Below are positions 24,733-33,339 of a DNA stretch of 64,000 nucleotides, piece by piece (position 1 is the first letter of the stretch; the number at the start of each line of letters is the position of its first letter). The stretch spans positions 124,001 to 188,000 of the forward strand of contig JAULAW010000016.1 of assembly GCA_032654645.1 (NCBI GenBank), given 5' to 3'. The stretch is from CAITJF01 sp032654645 (lineage in GTDB: Bacteria > Pseudomonadota > Gammaproteobacteria > Burkholderiales > Gallionellaceae). A program made the translations under genes and the position numbers. The notes under the pieces are model-generated. The model ran no database searches. It worked only from the letters and a program-made list of their open reading frames with translations, and was not told the DNA's origin.

Positions 24733-25503
24733 ATGGAGCTAATGGACGATCTGGGTAATTGTTGCGGTTGGTTCTTGACTTCGCCCCAACTGAGGCGCGC
24801 CGTTCAGCTAGGGATGTTGTCCATGGCGGTGTCGGTCTCGCCTTATGCATACGCGCTAGGTCTGGGCGAGATTCAAGTGAATAGCTATCTGGGCGAACCG
24901 CTCAAGGCACAGTTCGACTTAATTGAGTTCACTGCTGCGGATGCGCAGGAACTCAAAGCGCGCCTGGCAAGCGTCGAGAAATACAAAGAAAGCGGCCTGC
25001 AATTTCCCGAAGGCGTCAAGTTCAGATTCCAAGTGGTCAATGAGCAAGGTGCGCAACCGTTTGTCCGCGTTGCTACATTACGCCCGATAGACGATCCTTT
25101 CGTCAATCTGCTGATCGAATTCTCATCGCATTCCGGTAGCATCTTAAAGCCCTACACCTTTTTGCTCGATCCCCCTCCTGATTCGCCGCGTTTGCCCGTG
25201 GCTGGCGGGCAGCCGGCAAATGTTCAGCAGACCGCCCAAGCGGAAGCACCGCAACCTGGCGGCACCAGCCTGCCAGCAAAATCACCTGACAGCAAATCCG
25301 TTGCGGTCAATGCCGCAGTGGTGGACAAACCGGTTAAGACTGGATATTGGCGCAAGAAACGTGAGCGCGGCGCGGCTTTCATAATCGAGCAGGCCATCGA
25401 TATGCCTGTGCAAACCGAAGGCGGCACTGACGCGAAAAACCTCCACAATAAGCCGTTCGACAAGCTTTCTTTGGCGCTCTCGATGTCGCTGTCCGTTTTC
25501 TAA
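24733..25503 (+). CDS. FimV-like protein, N-terminal part (frame breaks at about 25,490)
   Basis: 256 residues. A signal sequence (QLGMLSMAVSVSPYAYA) precedes the FimV N-terminal domain: LGLGEIQVNSYLGEPLKAQF, LKARLASVEKYKESGLQFP, VRVATLRPIDDPFVNLLIEF and YTFLLDPP. FimV proteins are polar inner-membrane scaffolds for type IV pili and twitching. No LysM domain is seen after it. The frame ends at a TAA at 25501; the other frame reads PFSKSDPGVPRSLKDSS across the same position and continues into the rest of the protein, so the two parts were one gene. Confidence 0.85.
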   Translation: MELMDDLGNCCGWFLTSPQLRRAVQLGMLSMAVSVSPYAYALGLGEIQVNSYLGEPLKAQFDLIEFTAADAQELKARLASVEKYKESGLQFPEGVKFRFQVVNEQGAQPFVRVATLRPIDDPFVNLLIEFSSHSGSILKPYTFLLDPPPDSPRLPVAGGQPANVQQTAQAEAPQPGGTSLPAKSPDSKSVAVNAAVVDKPVKTGYWRKKRERGAAFIIEQAIDMPVQTEGGTDAKNLHNKPFDKLSLALSMSLSVF

Positions 25504-26989
25504 AAGCGACCCTGGTGTACCACGCAGCCTTAAAGATAGCAGTGATGCGCTGCAAGAAGAGCTGGTTGCGAAAGAAAAAACGCTCAACGAATTGAATGCG
25601 CAGATCGCCGAAATGCAATGGGTGATCAAGGCGCTGCAAGACAAGCTTGGCGACACCGTAAATCAGGCGGCCCCCAGTGCTGCCGGTTCTGGCGTGTCTG
25701 CGCAGATAACTGTGGCCAGCAGCGTAGCTGTAACGAGCGATGCATCAAACAATCCGGGAATGGTCGCGCCAGCCGTTCAATTGCATGGCGAGGAATGGCT
25801 TATTAAAGCCGTCAAGCCGCTTATGCTGAATTGGCAGCAACCGGCAATAGCGCTGATAGTGTTGCTCTTTGCCGTCTCGGGCCTGGTCTGGTATCGCAAG
25901 CGCAAGACGGAGAGGAAGCGCGGTCTATTTGATGGATTGAGCGTAGAACATAAACAGCCGGGAATGGTAAAACCCTCAGCGGATACGATGAACCGCCCGC
26001 GAGTTTTGTCGGCCATATCGTCAATCGGGCAACCCCGAACCACAGTTCCACCCAACAAGGTAACGGATGCCGAAGATTCGCCCCGCTTAGCAAGTAACAG
26101 AAAGGATGCCTGTGAATTGGCCGAAATTGATTCAATGATTGAAGAAGCCGAGCTGTTCGCCATACATGGGCACCAATACAAGGCCATCGAAATACTGAAC
26201 GATATCGTCTTAAAATACCCGAATAAAGTTGAAAGCTGGCTGTTGCTGCTATCCATTTTTCGTAACAAGAAAAATGCGCGTCAGTTTGAGTCCATAGCCA
26301 ATAAGTTCTTGGATACTCTGGGCAGTAATGATGCTTGGAAAGGAATACAGGAAGCCGGGCGTAGCATTGATCCAGGCAACCCGCTGTATTTTGATACCAA
26401 TTGCACTCATGTAGCGAATGCTGAACAGAGCATCAAGCCGAACAAACGCCGTTTGCTTGGCGACATACTGATTGATATAAAAGCGATTTCGGTGGGTGAT
26501 CTGGTAAGCAGCATCGCGCATTTTGACCACTTGCGTGACGGTCGTTTGGGTGATTACCTGATCGCACTTGGATTAATTAAGCAAGGTCAGTTGGACGATG
26601 CCTTGCAACAGCAGGGCAAAGGCGTAGCGAACGAATTGCCATCATACCAAGTTCAATTTGACGTTCACGAACCGCTCGCCCAGGCAAGCAAACCTCGCTT
26701 TATAGGCGATGTGTTGGTTCAAATGGGCGTGCTGACGGAGCAGGATTTGGAGCATGTCCTTGCCAATTTTGAGCCAAAACTTCATGGCCATTGTGGCAGC
26801 TACCTTGTGTCATGCGGAATTATCACGAATGAACAGTTTCATACTGCATTGCTGCAGCAGCTTAGTGGCGCAATCGCTGCGCAACTCCAACCTGCGTTTT
26901 CCGGTCCAAACTGGGCACGGATTCCACGGCAAACAGGACAGCTAGCCCTCGGCAAAGTGGCGATGATTCCAGCGCAAGCAGTGCATTAG
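25502..26989 (+). CDS. FimV-like protein, C-terminal part with TPR and MshEN-like modules
   Basis: Continuation of the preceding gene in the +1 frame; the first internal start is a TTG at 25592. Order: coiled coil (DALQEELVAKEKTLNELNAQ), linker, one membrane helix (PAIALIVLLFAVSGLVWY), a TPR-like pair (DSMIEEAELFAIHGHQYKAI), then two repeats with RxLGDxLxxxxxIxxxxL and RLGDYLIALGLIKQGQLDDA spacing, and RFIGDVLVQMGVLTEQDLE. The repeats match MshEN/T2SSE_N modules, which bind cyclic di-GMP in MshE-type ATPases. This end replaces the usual FimV C-terminal domain. Confidence 0.75.
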   Translation, partial: KSDPGVPRSLKDSSDALQEELVAKEKTLNELNAQIAEMQWVIKALQDKLGDTVNQAAPSAAGSGVSAQITVASSVAVTSDASNNPGMVAPAVQLHGEEWLIKAVKPLMLNWQQPAIALIVLLFAVSGLVWYRKRKTERKRGLFDGLSVEHKQPGMVKPSADTMNRPRVLSAISSIGQPRTTVPPNKVTDAEDSPRLASNRKDACELAEIDSMIEEAELFAIHGHQYKAIEILNDIVLKYPNKVESWLLLLSIFRNKKNARQFESIANKFLDTLGSNDAWKGIQEAGRSIDPGNPLYFDTNCTHVANAEQSIKPNKRRLLGDILIDIKAISVGDLVSSIAHFDHLRDGRLGDYLIALGLIKQGQLDDALQQQGKGVANELPSYQVQFDVHEPLAQASKPRFIGDVLVQMGVLTEQDLEHVLANFEPKLHGHCGSYLVSCGIITNEQFHTALLQQLSGAIAAQLQPAFSGPNWARIPRQTGQLALGKVAMIPAQAVH

Positions 26990-27058
26990 AAATGTGACTG
27001 AACAGTTAGCAAACCGCCTCATGACAGGGTTCCGGCTTGCCCGGTTTGGGTTTGTAAA

Positions 27059-28546
27059 TTACGCACGTCGCCGTTTCCACCACATCACGCTACCCACCAG
27101 CACCAGCAGCATCGGCAGGGCAATCAGTAAGCCGCCACTGATGACGCCAAGCTGGGTTTTGCTCAAGCTGACCGCGCCGTCTTTCACCGCGCGCGGCTGG
27201 ATGGTGATGAGTTTTTCTTCGTTGCTCAGCCAGTTCACCATGTTGACGCCGAGATCGAGATTGCCGCCATTGCCGGAGTAGGCGTTGGCGAGGAATGAGC
27301 CGCTGCCAACGATGACGATGCGCTGTTCGCGGTCATTGATGTTGCGTTGCAGGGCGAGCGCGATGGTCACCGGGCCGGGCACGTCGCGGTTCTTTTCAAA
27401 ACGCAGTTGCGACACGGCACTCCCCGCAAGGGGGCGGCCAGTGGGTTCCCCGCTGCTGCGCAGCGACCCTCCTGCACTGGCGGAGCCAGCCGATTGCGGG
27501 AGCAACTGCTCAGCCGCCCCTCCCTCACCTGAGGGTTCCACCCCACCTTGTTGGGGCGGCGCTTTGCCTTGCGGTGTGCGGGTGCTCACCCAGCCGCGCG
27601 GTGCGGCTTCTACCAGCGTAGTGTGTTGCCATTCCGGGCTTTCCTCCCAGCCGATGGCGCGTGCGTAAGGGAAGACGGTGATCAAATTGAAGTTGTGCGT
27701 GACGGCATGCGGCGGATAGCCCGCGCCCAGAGCCCAAGTCGCCGGGGCGCGCATTTCTTCGGCGGCAGGATCAATCACGATGCCGGGGGTGAGTAGCAGC
27801 TCCAGTTTTTCGGCGAGCCGTTCCAACCCGTGCAGCGGCTCGGCATCTACCAGCCACAGCAGGTTGCCGCCATCGGCGATGTAGCGCAGCAGCTTGTCCT
27901 CTTCGCCCGGCAGCAGGTCGATCTGCGGTTGGGTGATGATTAGCGTGCTGGTGTTGCCCGGCACATCCTGCGCCAGCGTGAGATTCAGGCTGCCGAGTTG
28001 GAAGCCGTTCTGTCGCAGCTTCTTGCCGAATTCGCCGAGGTCGTGGTTGGCGATGCCTTCCAGCCTGCGCTCACCATGCCCGCCCAGATACATCAATAAT
28101 TTGTTTTTGCTGTGTGCCAGCCGCAACAGTGCGCTGGTGAGCGCCTGTTCGCTCAGTAGGGTGAGATGTTCTGTACGCCCGCCGTATTCCACCAGCATCT
28201 CGCCATTGGCTTGAATATTGACTTTACGCGCTTCCTGCGGCTGCTGCACCGGATCAACAAAGATGAGCGTGATGTCCGGTTTGTAGCGCTGGTATAGCGC
28301 GACGAAATCGCGGATCAGCTTGCGTATGTCGCCCAGTTGGGCGTCCTGCCCGGTGGCATACACCGTGAGCTTCACCTCGCCCGGTAGTTGCTTCAGCACA
28401 TCCACGCTGCTGGTTTCCAGGCTGTTGCTGGCGCTTTGCGTCATATCCCACTGCACGGAATGGCGCGCGGCAAGCTGGTACAGCGCGACTGTAGCGGCGA
28501 GCAACAGCGCGGCAAAAGCAAAATTTTTTATCAGCAATTTATTCAT
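27059..28546 (-). CDS. Gld-type ABC transporter auxiliary protein (GldG-like)
   Basis: A membrane protein of 495 residues. One N-terminal helix (FAFAALLLAATVALYQLAA) anchors a large extracytoplasmic region with the ABC-type-uncharacterised domain features DVLKQLPGEVKLTVYATGQD, YLGGHGERR, GKKLRQNGFQ and LLWLVDAEPLHG; a second helix is at the C-terminus (LIALPMLLVLVGSVMWW). The protein has an abnormal Gly/Ser/Pro/Gln-rich insert (TPQGKAPPQQGGVEPSGEGG and onward to PLAGSAV), coded by repetitive DNA at about 27415-27590. It is the last gene of a three-gene exporter operon whose substrate is unknown. Confidence 0.85.
   Translation of the reverse strand: MNKLLIKNFAFAALLLAATVALYQLAARHSVQWDMTQSASNSLETSSVDVLKQLPGEVKLTVYATGQDAQLGDIRKLIRDFVALYQRYKPDITLIFVDPVQQPQEARKVNIQANGEMLVEYGGRTEHLTLLSEQALTSALLRLAHSKNKLLMYLGGHGERRLEGIANHDLGEFGKKLRQNGFQLGSLNLTLAQDVPGNTSTLIITQPQIDLLPGEEDKLLRYIADGGNLLWLVDAEPLHGLERLAEKLELLLTPGIVIDPAAEEMRAPATWALGAGYPPHAVTHNFNLITVFPYARAIGWEESPEWQHTTLVEAAPRGWVSTRTPQGKAPPQQGGVEPSGEGGAAEQLLPQSAGSASAGGSLRSSGEPTGRPLAGSAVSQLRFEKNRDVPGPVTIALALQRNINDREQRIVIVGSGSFLANAYSGNGGNLDLGVNMVNWLSNEEKLITIQPRAVKDGAVSLSKTQLGVISGGLLIALPMLLVLVGSVMWWKRRRA
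27415..27590. repeat. Repetitive GC-rich insertion inside the GldG-like gene
   Basis: The interval contains CCCCGCAAGGGGGCGG, CTGCTGCGCAGCGA, CCCCACCTTGTTGGGGCGG and other short palindromes, unlike the flanking coding DNA. It encodes about 58 low-complexity residues between RGWVSTR and SQLRFEKNRDVPG. The exact ends are inferred from the protein, not from a second full copy. Confidence 0.6.
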
Positions 28547-28576
28547 GGAAGCTGCGCCGGAAGTGCAAAGCTTTCC

Positions 28577-28620
28577 CTCTCCCCCAGCCCTTCTCCCGCT
28601 TGCGGGAGAGGGAGGTGTTG
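28577..28620. repeat. CCCTCTCCC/GGGAGAGG palindrome between exporter genes
   Basis: CCCTCTCCCCCAGCCC and CTTCTCCCGCTTGCGGGAGAG form a strong hairpin in the 96-base gap between the permease stop and the GldG-like start. It is the same word family as the insert in ribD. Confidence 0.75.
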
Positions 28621-28642
28621 AAGTTCTGGTTGAAAAATGAAA

Positions 28643-29386
28643 TTAGCCATAAATACGGTTGTTATGTACACGCCGTATCGTCAGCAATAAAAAGGCTGCG
28701 ATGAACAGCACGAAATAAATCAGGTCGGCGCTGTTCAGCAGGCCGGCGTTGAAACTTTGAAAATGGCCGGTTGGGGCGAGTGTGCGCCAAGCGTTGTCGC
28801 TATCCACCGCGCTGATTTCCACCAGCCACAGCCCGAACAGAACGGCCAGCGCGGTGATGGCGGCGACCACCGGTTGTGCGGTGAGGGAAGAAATATACAG
28901 CCCCAGTGCGGCGTAGCTGGCAGTGAGCAGCAACAGCCCCAGTGCGTTGCAGAGCAGCAGGCCGGTATCCAGTTGTGTGCCCGCGGCCAGCACCAACACC
29001 ATCAACACACAGCCCGCGATGATCAGCAGCAGGAACAACAGCAGGCCGAGGTATTTGCCCAATACGATTTGTGTGCCGGAAACCGGTGCGGTCAGCAGCA
29101 GCGCCAGGGTCTGGTTGCGCCGCTCCTCGGCAATCAGGCGCATGGTGAATACCGGCACCAGCATCATCATGATCAGCGCGATGGTGCCGAACAACGGTGC
29201 AGCCACGGCCTGGGTGGCGCCTGGCGCATTGGCGAGCTGCGCCAGTTGCGCCTGCACTTGCAGGAAGGCATCCAGCCGCGCCAGGAAGAACCAGGCGAAG
29301 ATGAATTGCAGCGCACCCAGAATAAACCAGGTCGATGGCGTGGCGAACAGGCTGCGGAATTCCTTGTGGGCGATGGTGAAGATCAT
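28643..29386 (-). CDS. ABC-2 type transporter permease (GldF-like)
   Basis: A permease of 247 residues with six predicted helices: residues 15-40 (FATPSTWFILGALQFIFAWFF), LFGTIALIMMMLVPVF, LGLLLFLLLIIAGCVLMVL, ALGLLLLTASYAALGLYI, VVAAITALAVLFGLWLV and a C-terminal one. MRLIAEERRNQTLALLLTAPVSG is the coupling-helix region of ABC-2 exporters. Its ATG overlaps the ATPase stop (29383-29386). With the neighbouring ATPase and GldG-like protein it forms an exporter of unknown substrate. Confidence 0.9.
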   Translation of the reverse strand: MIFTIAHKEFRSLFATPSTWFILGALQFIFAWFFLARLDAFLQVQAQLAQLANAPGATQAVAAPLFGTIALIMMMLVPVFTMRLIAEERRNQTLALLLTAPVSGTQIVLGKYLGLLLFLLLIIAGCVLMVLVLAAGTQLDTGLLLCNALGLLLLTASYAALGLYISSLTAQPVVAAITALAVLFGLWLVEISAVDSDNAWRTLAPTGHFQSFNAGLLNSADLIYFVLFIAAFLLLTIRRVHNNRIYG

Positions 29387-30318
29387 TGGTTTTCGGTGAT
29401 TTGCACGAATACATCTTCCAGCCGCGCTTGCAGCGGCGCCAGTTGTTTTGCCTGCCAGCCGTGTTGCGCGGCGAGTGCAAGCAATGCAGTTCCGGGGTCG
29501 GTGTCGGGTGTATGCAGAATGCGGAATTGTGTGGCGGAGAGTGGTTCCACTTGCCGCACTCCGGTGATGGCTTGTAGTTCGGAAAGTATTGGCGGCGCCA
29601 TTAAGGTGACTATAAAGCCGGGCTGATAGCCGTATTGCTGCATCCTGGCGCTGCTGTCGCCGTAAATCAGGCGGCCATGGTGCATGATCTCGACACGGTC
29701 ACAAATGCTTTCTACTTCCCCCAGCAGGTGGGTGGAAAGGATGACGCTGTGCGCGTCGCCCAGTTCGCGGATCAGTGCGCGGATATCGCGGATCTGTGTC
29801 GGGTCGAGGCCGACGGTAGGCTCGTCGAGGATGATTACCTCCGGGCGGTGAATGAGCGCCTGCGCGATGCCGACGCGCTGCTGGTAGCCTTTGGAAAGCG
29901 TTCCGATGATTTTATTTCCGTTGTCCTGCAAGCCGCAGCGTCGCTTGGTTTCAGCCAAGGCATCGGCGATTTGTGCGCGCGGCATGCGGTGTAGTTTGGC
30001 GGCGAATTTAAGGTAACTATCCACCTGCATTTCACGGTACAACGGGGGCGTTTCGGGTAGAAAGCCAATTCGGGCTTTGGCCAGTGCGGGCTGGCGGGCC
30101 AAGTCGAAGCCGCATATTTCAATTTGCCCCGAATGCGGCATCAGCGCGCCGGTGAGCATTTGCAGCGTGGTGCTCTTGCCCGCGCCATTGTAGCCAAGCA
30201 GGCCAAGCACCTCACCGCGCCTGAGTTCCAGCGACACATCATGGATAACCTCGCGCTGGCCGAAACGGCGGCTCAGGTTGCGTGCGGAAAGGGTTATCTC
30301 AGGAGTGGCGTTAGACAA
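29383..30318 (-). CDS. ABC transporter ATP-binding protein (GldA-like)
   Basis: An ATPase of 311 residues. Walker A GYNGAGKST, signature LSKGYQQRVGIAQALI, Walker B EVIILDEPTVGLDP and the switch His in LSTHLLGE are all present, with a C-terminal domain (about residues 220-311) typical of the CcmA/NatA-like exporters. It is the first gene of the exporter operon and is translated with a four-base overlap into the permease. Confidence 0.95.
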   Translation of the reverse strand: MSNATPEITLSARNLSRRFGQREVIHDVSLELRRGEVLGLLGYNGAGKSTTLQMLTGALMPHSGQIEICGFDLARQPALAKARIGFLPETPPLYREMQVDSYLKFAAKLHRMPRAQIADALAETKRRCGLQDNGNKIIGTLSKGYQQRVGIAQALIHRPEVIILDEPTVGLDPTQIRDIRALIRELGDAHSVILSTHLLGEVESICDRVEIMHHGRLIYGDSSARMQQYGYQPGFIVTLMAPPILSELQAITGVRQVEPLSATQFRILHTPDTDPGTALLALAAQHGWQAKQLAPLQARLEDVFVQITENQ

Positions 30319-30723
30319 AGTATGTGGACGTCGTATTTGTGGGTTCGGTTCAACCTGGGTTGTCCATTAGAAATGCAAAGCTAATTGATACGCCGTAGGA
30401 GCCTGACTTGTCGGGCGATTGCTCATCTTGCAGCAAGCTGCGCTCCTCCCGGTGCCGGTGTTAAAGGTCTTCATACGGATGCACGGCTAGAAGTTTCACA
30501 CACAAGGTTTCCGAACTTCAATAAAAAATCAAAATGGGCCAAGGGAGTTGGTATTTTCTAAAATACCGTATAAAAATTAATCATACAAGTCAAAACACGA
30601 CCCACCCCTGTTGACGCTCACCTAAAATTGACCATGTAACCGGGTTTATGCGCGTTTAAATTTGACCAGGTTGTTAACCTCTCCTGCCCAATTATTGAGC
30701 AGGAGTTACAAAGGGTGATAACC
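30319..30723. other. Gene-free stretch with a decayed IS21 left end
   Basis: The first 280 bases hold no recognised feature beyond AT-rich sequence. From about 30609, TGTTGACGCTCACCTAAAAT followed by repeated AAATTGACCA/AAATTTGACCA words resembles the multiple terminal repeats of an IS21-type element. A hairpin CTCCTGCCCAATTATTGAGC closing with AGGAG lies at 30685-30709, just before the istA fragment. Confidence 0.5.
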
Positions 30724-30864
30724 ATGATCATGTACGCAAAGATACGGCGGATGTATTTCCGCGAGAAGCTGTCCATCAACGAAATTGCACGACGCACCAG
30801 CCTGTCGCGCAACACCATCAAGAAATGGCTCCGTGCCGCTGAAGGTAGCGAGTCGGTGATATGA
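30724..30864 (+). pseudogene. IS21 istA fragment
   Basis: 46 residues: MIMYAKIRRMYFREKLSINE, then the helix-turn-helix IARRTSLSRNTIKKWLRA, matching the N-terminus of IS21-family IstA transposases. It ends at a TGA after SESVI; the DDE domain and istB are absent. It differs from the intact IS21 at 60612-63176, so it comes from another member of the family. Confidence 0.82.
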
Positions 30865-31137
30865 GTAGAACTTCAATTTTGTCGAAAAGTGCTCCTAATA
30901 AGAAGTCGTTGACCGTGAGGGGTCTCAGGACTGTGCCAACCCTCGTTTTCTAGCCTCACCCCTTCGTCTTGATCAAAAACACCGTTACTTTTTCGCGGTC
31001 GTGATAAAGCTGTTTCGCCATCATCCGGTAATTGATGCCTTCTTCATCCAGCCGTTTGCGGATGCCGTCCAATGCGCTGTCGAGTGCGATGACGCGCTGC
31101 TTCATCGGCAGTTTCAAATTAAAGATCGCGTGTTTAC

Positions 31138-31823
31138 ATAAGCCAGCCGCAAACCTTGCCCGACCACGCCACCCACTGGAGCACGCGCACGATGGCCAAG
31201 ACAGCCGATGTTGGCGCCACGACCGTGCGCAGGATATGGCGGGCGCACGGGTTGAAGCCGCACCTGGTCGAGACTTTCAAGGTTTCGCGTGATCCTGTTC
31301 GTCGAGAAGCTGGAGGATGTGGTGGGTTTGTATTTGAGCCCGCCAGAACACGCATTGGTGCTCTGCTGCGACGAGAAAAGCCAGGTTCAGGCACTCGACC
31401 GCACGCAACCCGGACCACCTTTGAAGAAGGGGCGTGCGGCAACGATGACACACGACCACAAGCGCAACGGCACCACCACGCTATTTGCCGCGCTCAATGT
31501 ATTGGACGGAACGGTGATCGCCCAGTGCCAGCAGCCAAGAGTGGCTTACGATGCATCCGCGCTTCAACATGCACTTCACGCCCACTTCGGCGTCGTGGCT
31601 GAATATGGTGGAACGATTCTTCCGCGACATCTCGGAAAATCGCCTGCGTCGCGGAGTATTCCGCAGCGTGCCCGAACTGGTTACGGCCATTGATGAATAC
31701 GTCGCACACCACAACAGCAAACCCAAACCATTTGTCTGGACAGCCAGCGCTCGCGACATCTTGCAAAAGGTCATCCGGGCAAACAGCCGCTTAAGTTCCA
31801 AACAGAATGGCGCACTACACTAG
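31138..31823 (+). pseudogene. IS630-family transposase relic
   Basis: Three pieces in different frames: the helix-turn-helix end (KTADVGATTVRRIWRAHGLKP), then FVEKLEDVVGLYLSPPEHAL with the first catalytic Asp in CCDEKSQVQALDRTQP, then FTPTSASWLNMVERFFRDIS with the final Glu and the HHNSKPKPFVWTASARDILQ end. A frameshift lies near 31285; about 45 residues including the second Asp are deleted near 31540. No active product is possible. Confidence 0.85.
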
Positions 31824-32130
31824 CTGCTGCCCGGTTCGGGAATCGCGACGCCGTTCCGCCCATAATTTGCAAGTCATTCCAGATATCGCCTTACCGGATC
31901 ATGCGCCGACTTCGCTTGGGTTGGCCGCCGCGACCAATCTGGCGACTGTTTGTTGTATAGTTTTTTCCGAAATTATCAATCCATCCGACTTAAGGGCGCC
32001 TCTAAAAATTAGTCATTCCCTCCCCCGGCAACCCCATTCGAGGGCAGGCTGCGGCGGGAATCCAGTTTGTTGATTTGACTGGGCTCCCGCCTTCGCGGGA
32101 GCGACGAAATATGAATTTTCAGAGGTGCCC
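31824..32130. other. Gene-free stretch holding a MITE-like repeat
   Basis: Between the IS630 relic and the trpS stop there is no gene; the second half is the 139-base repeat listed separately. The first 170 bases show nothing recognisable. Confidence 0.55.
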
Positions 32131-32131
32131 T
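31993..32131. repeat. MITE-like element, diverged copy, abutting the trpS stop codon
   Basis: Ends AGGGCGCCTCTAAAAATT and GAATTTTCAGAGGTGCCCT are imperfect inverted repeats; the inside has GTCATTCCC and GGGCTCCCGCCTTCGCGGGA. TA flanks both ends. The right end runs into the first base of the trpS stop (complement of TTA at 32131-32133). Two 111-base relatives are at 43245 and 44685; this copy is longer by 28 bases in its left arm. Confidence 0.82.
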
Positions 32132-33333
32132 TAACTGTAACTCAGCCCCATTGCCTCGCGCACATCGCGCATGGTTTCGCCTGCCAGCTTGCGCGCCTTT
32201 TCGCAACCGTCGGCGATGATGTTGCGCACCAGCGTGGGATCGTCAAGATATTGCTGGGCGCGTTCACGCATGGGTTCCTGCTCCGCCAGCACTGCGGCGA
32301 TCACCGGTTGTTTGCATTCGATGCAGCCTATGCCTGCGCTACGGCAGCCTTGTTGCACCCATTGCCTGGTTTGCTCATTCGAGTACACCAGATGCAATTG
32401 CCACACCGGGCATTTGTCCGGATCGCCGGGATCGGTGCGGCGCACGCGGGCAGGGTCGGTCGGCATGGTGCGGATTTTCCTGGTCACGCTGGCTTCGTCT
32501 TCGCGCAGGGTGATGGTGTTGTTGTACGACTTGGACATTTTCTGCCCGTCCAGTCCGGGCATTTTCGAGGCGGCGGTGAGCATGGCCATCGGCTCGGACA
32601 GGATCATCTTGCCGCCGCCTTCGAGGAAGCCGAACAGGCGTTCGCGGTCGCCGTGGCTCAGGCTCTGTTGTTCATCCAGCAAGGATTTGGCGGATTCCAG
32701 CGCCTCGTCGTCGCCCTGCTCCTGAAAGCGCACGCGCAGATCGTTATACAACCTGGCCTTTTTGCTCCCGAGTTTCTTGACCGCCGCTTCGGCCTTTTCC
32801 TCAAAACCCGGTTCGCGTCCGTAAATGTGGTTGAAACGGCGCGCAATCTCACGCGTGAATTCGATATGCGGCACCTGGTCTTCGCCCACCGGCACTTGCG
32901 TGGCACGGTAGATCAGGATGTCCGCGCTTTGCAGCAGCGGATAGCCGAGAAAGCCGTAAGTACTCAAGTCTTTCTCGGAGAGTTTTTCCTGCTGATCTTT
33001 GTAGGTCGGCACGCGCTCCAGCCAGCCCAGTGGCGTAATCATCGAAAGCAGCAGATGCAACTCGGCATGTTCTGGCACCCTGGATTGGATAAACAGCGTG
33101 GCACGCGCCGGATCAACGCCTGCGGCCAGCCAATCCACCACCATATCCCAAACGTTTTGTCCGATAACCTGCGGCGTGTCGTAATGCGTGGTCAGCGCGT
33201 GCCAATCGGCGACGAAGAACAGGCACTCGAATTCGTGCTGCATCTCCACCCAATTTTTCAGCACACCGTGGTAATGCCCCAGGTGCAAACTTCCGGTGGG
33301 GCGCATTCCGGATAACACGCGATCAGCAAACAT
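32131..33333 (-). CDS. trpS: Tryptophanyl-tRNA synthetase
   Basis: A class Ic aminoacyl-tRNA synthetase of 400 residues. The ATP-binding HIGH-type motif is GSLHLGHYHG near residue 14; the KMSKS loop is DGQKMSKSYNN near residue 270. RPTG and the DQVPHIEFTRE region are typical. The length is that of the longer bacterial form. It follows the M50 protease gene with only a few bases between, in the conserved order PHP-yciO-M50-trpS. Confidence 0.96.
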   Translation of the reverse strand: MFADRVLSGMRPTGSLHLGHYHGVLKNWVEMQHEFECLFFVADWHALTTHYDTPQVIGQNVWDMVVDWLAAGVDPARATLFIQSRVPEHAELHLLLSMITPLGWLERVPTYKDQQEKLSEKDLSTYGFLGYPLLQSADILIYRATQVPVGEDQVPHIEFTREIARRFNHIYGREPGFEEKAEAAVKKLGSKKARLYNDLRVRFQEQGDDEALESAKSLLDEQQSLSHGDRERLFGFLEGGGKMILSEPMAMLTAASKMPGLDGQKMSKSYNNTITLREDEASVTRKIRTMPTDPARVRRTDPGDPDKCPVWQLHLVYSNEQTRQWVQQGCRSAGIGCIECKQPVIAAVLAEQEPMRERAQQYLDDPTLVRNIIADGCEKARKLAGETMRDVREAMGLSYS

Positions 33334-33339
33334 GGTTTT

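Noticed and set aside
30956..31105. 49-codon minus-strand frame ending REKVTVFLIKTKG
   Set aside because: It reads like the end of a longer protein, but I could not place the family and there is no supported start or upstream part. It may be a gene fragment.
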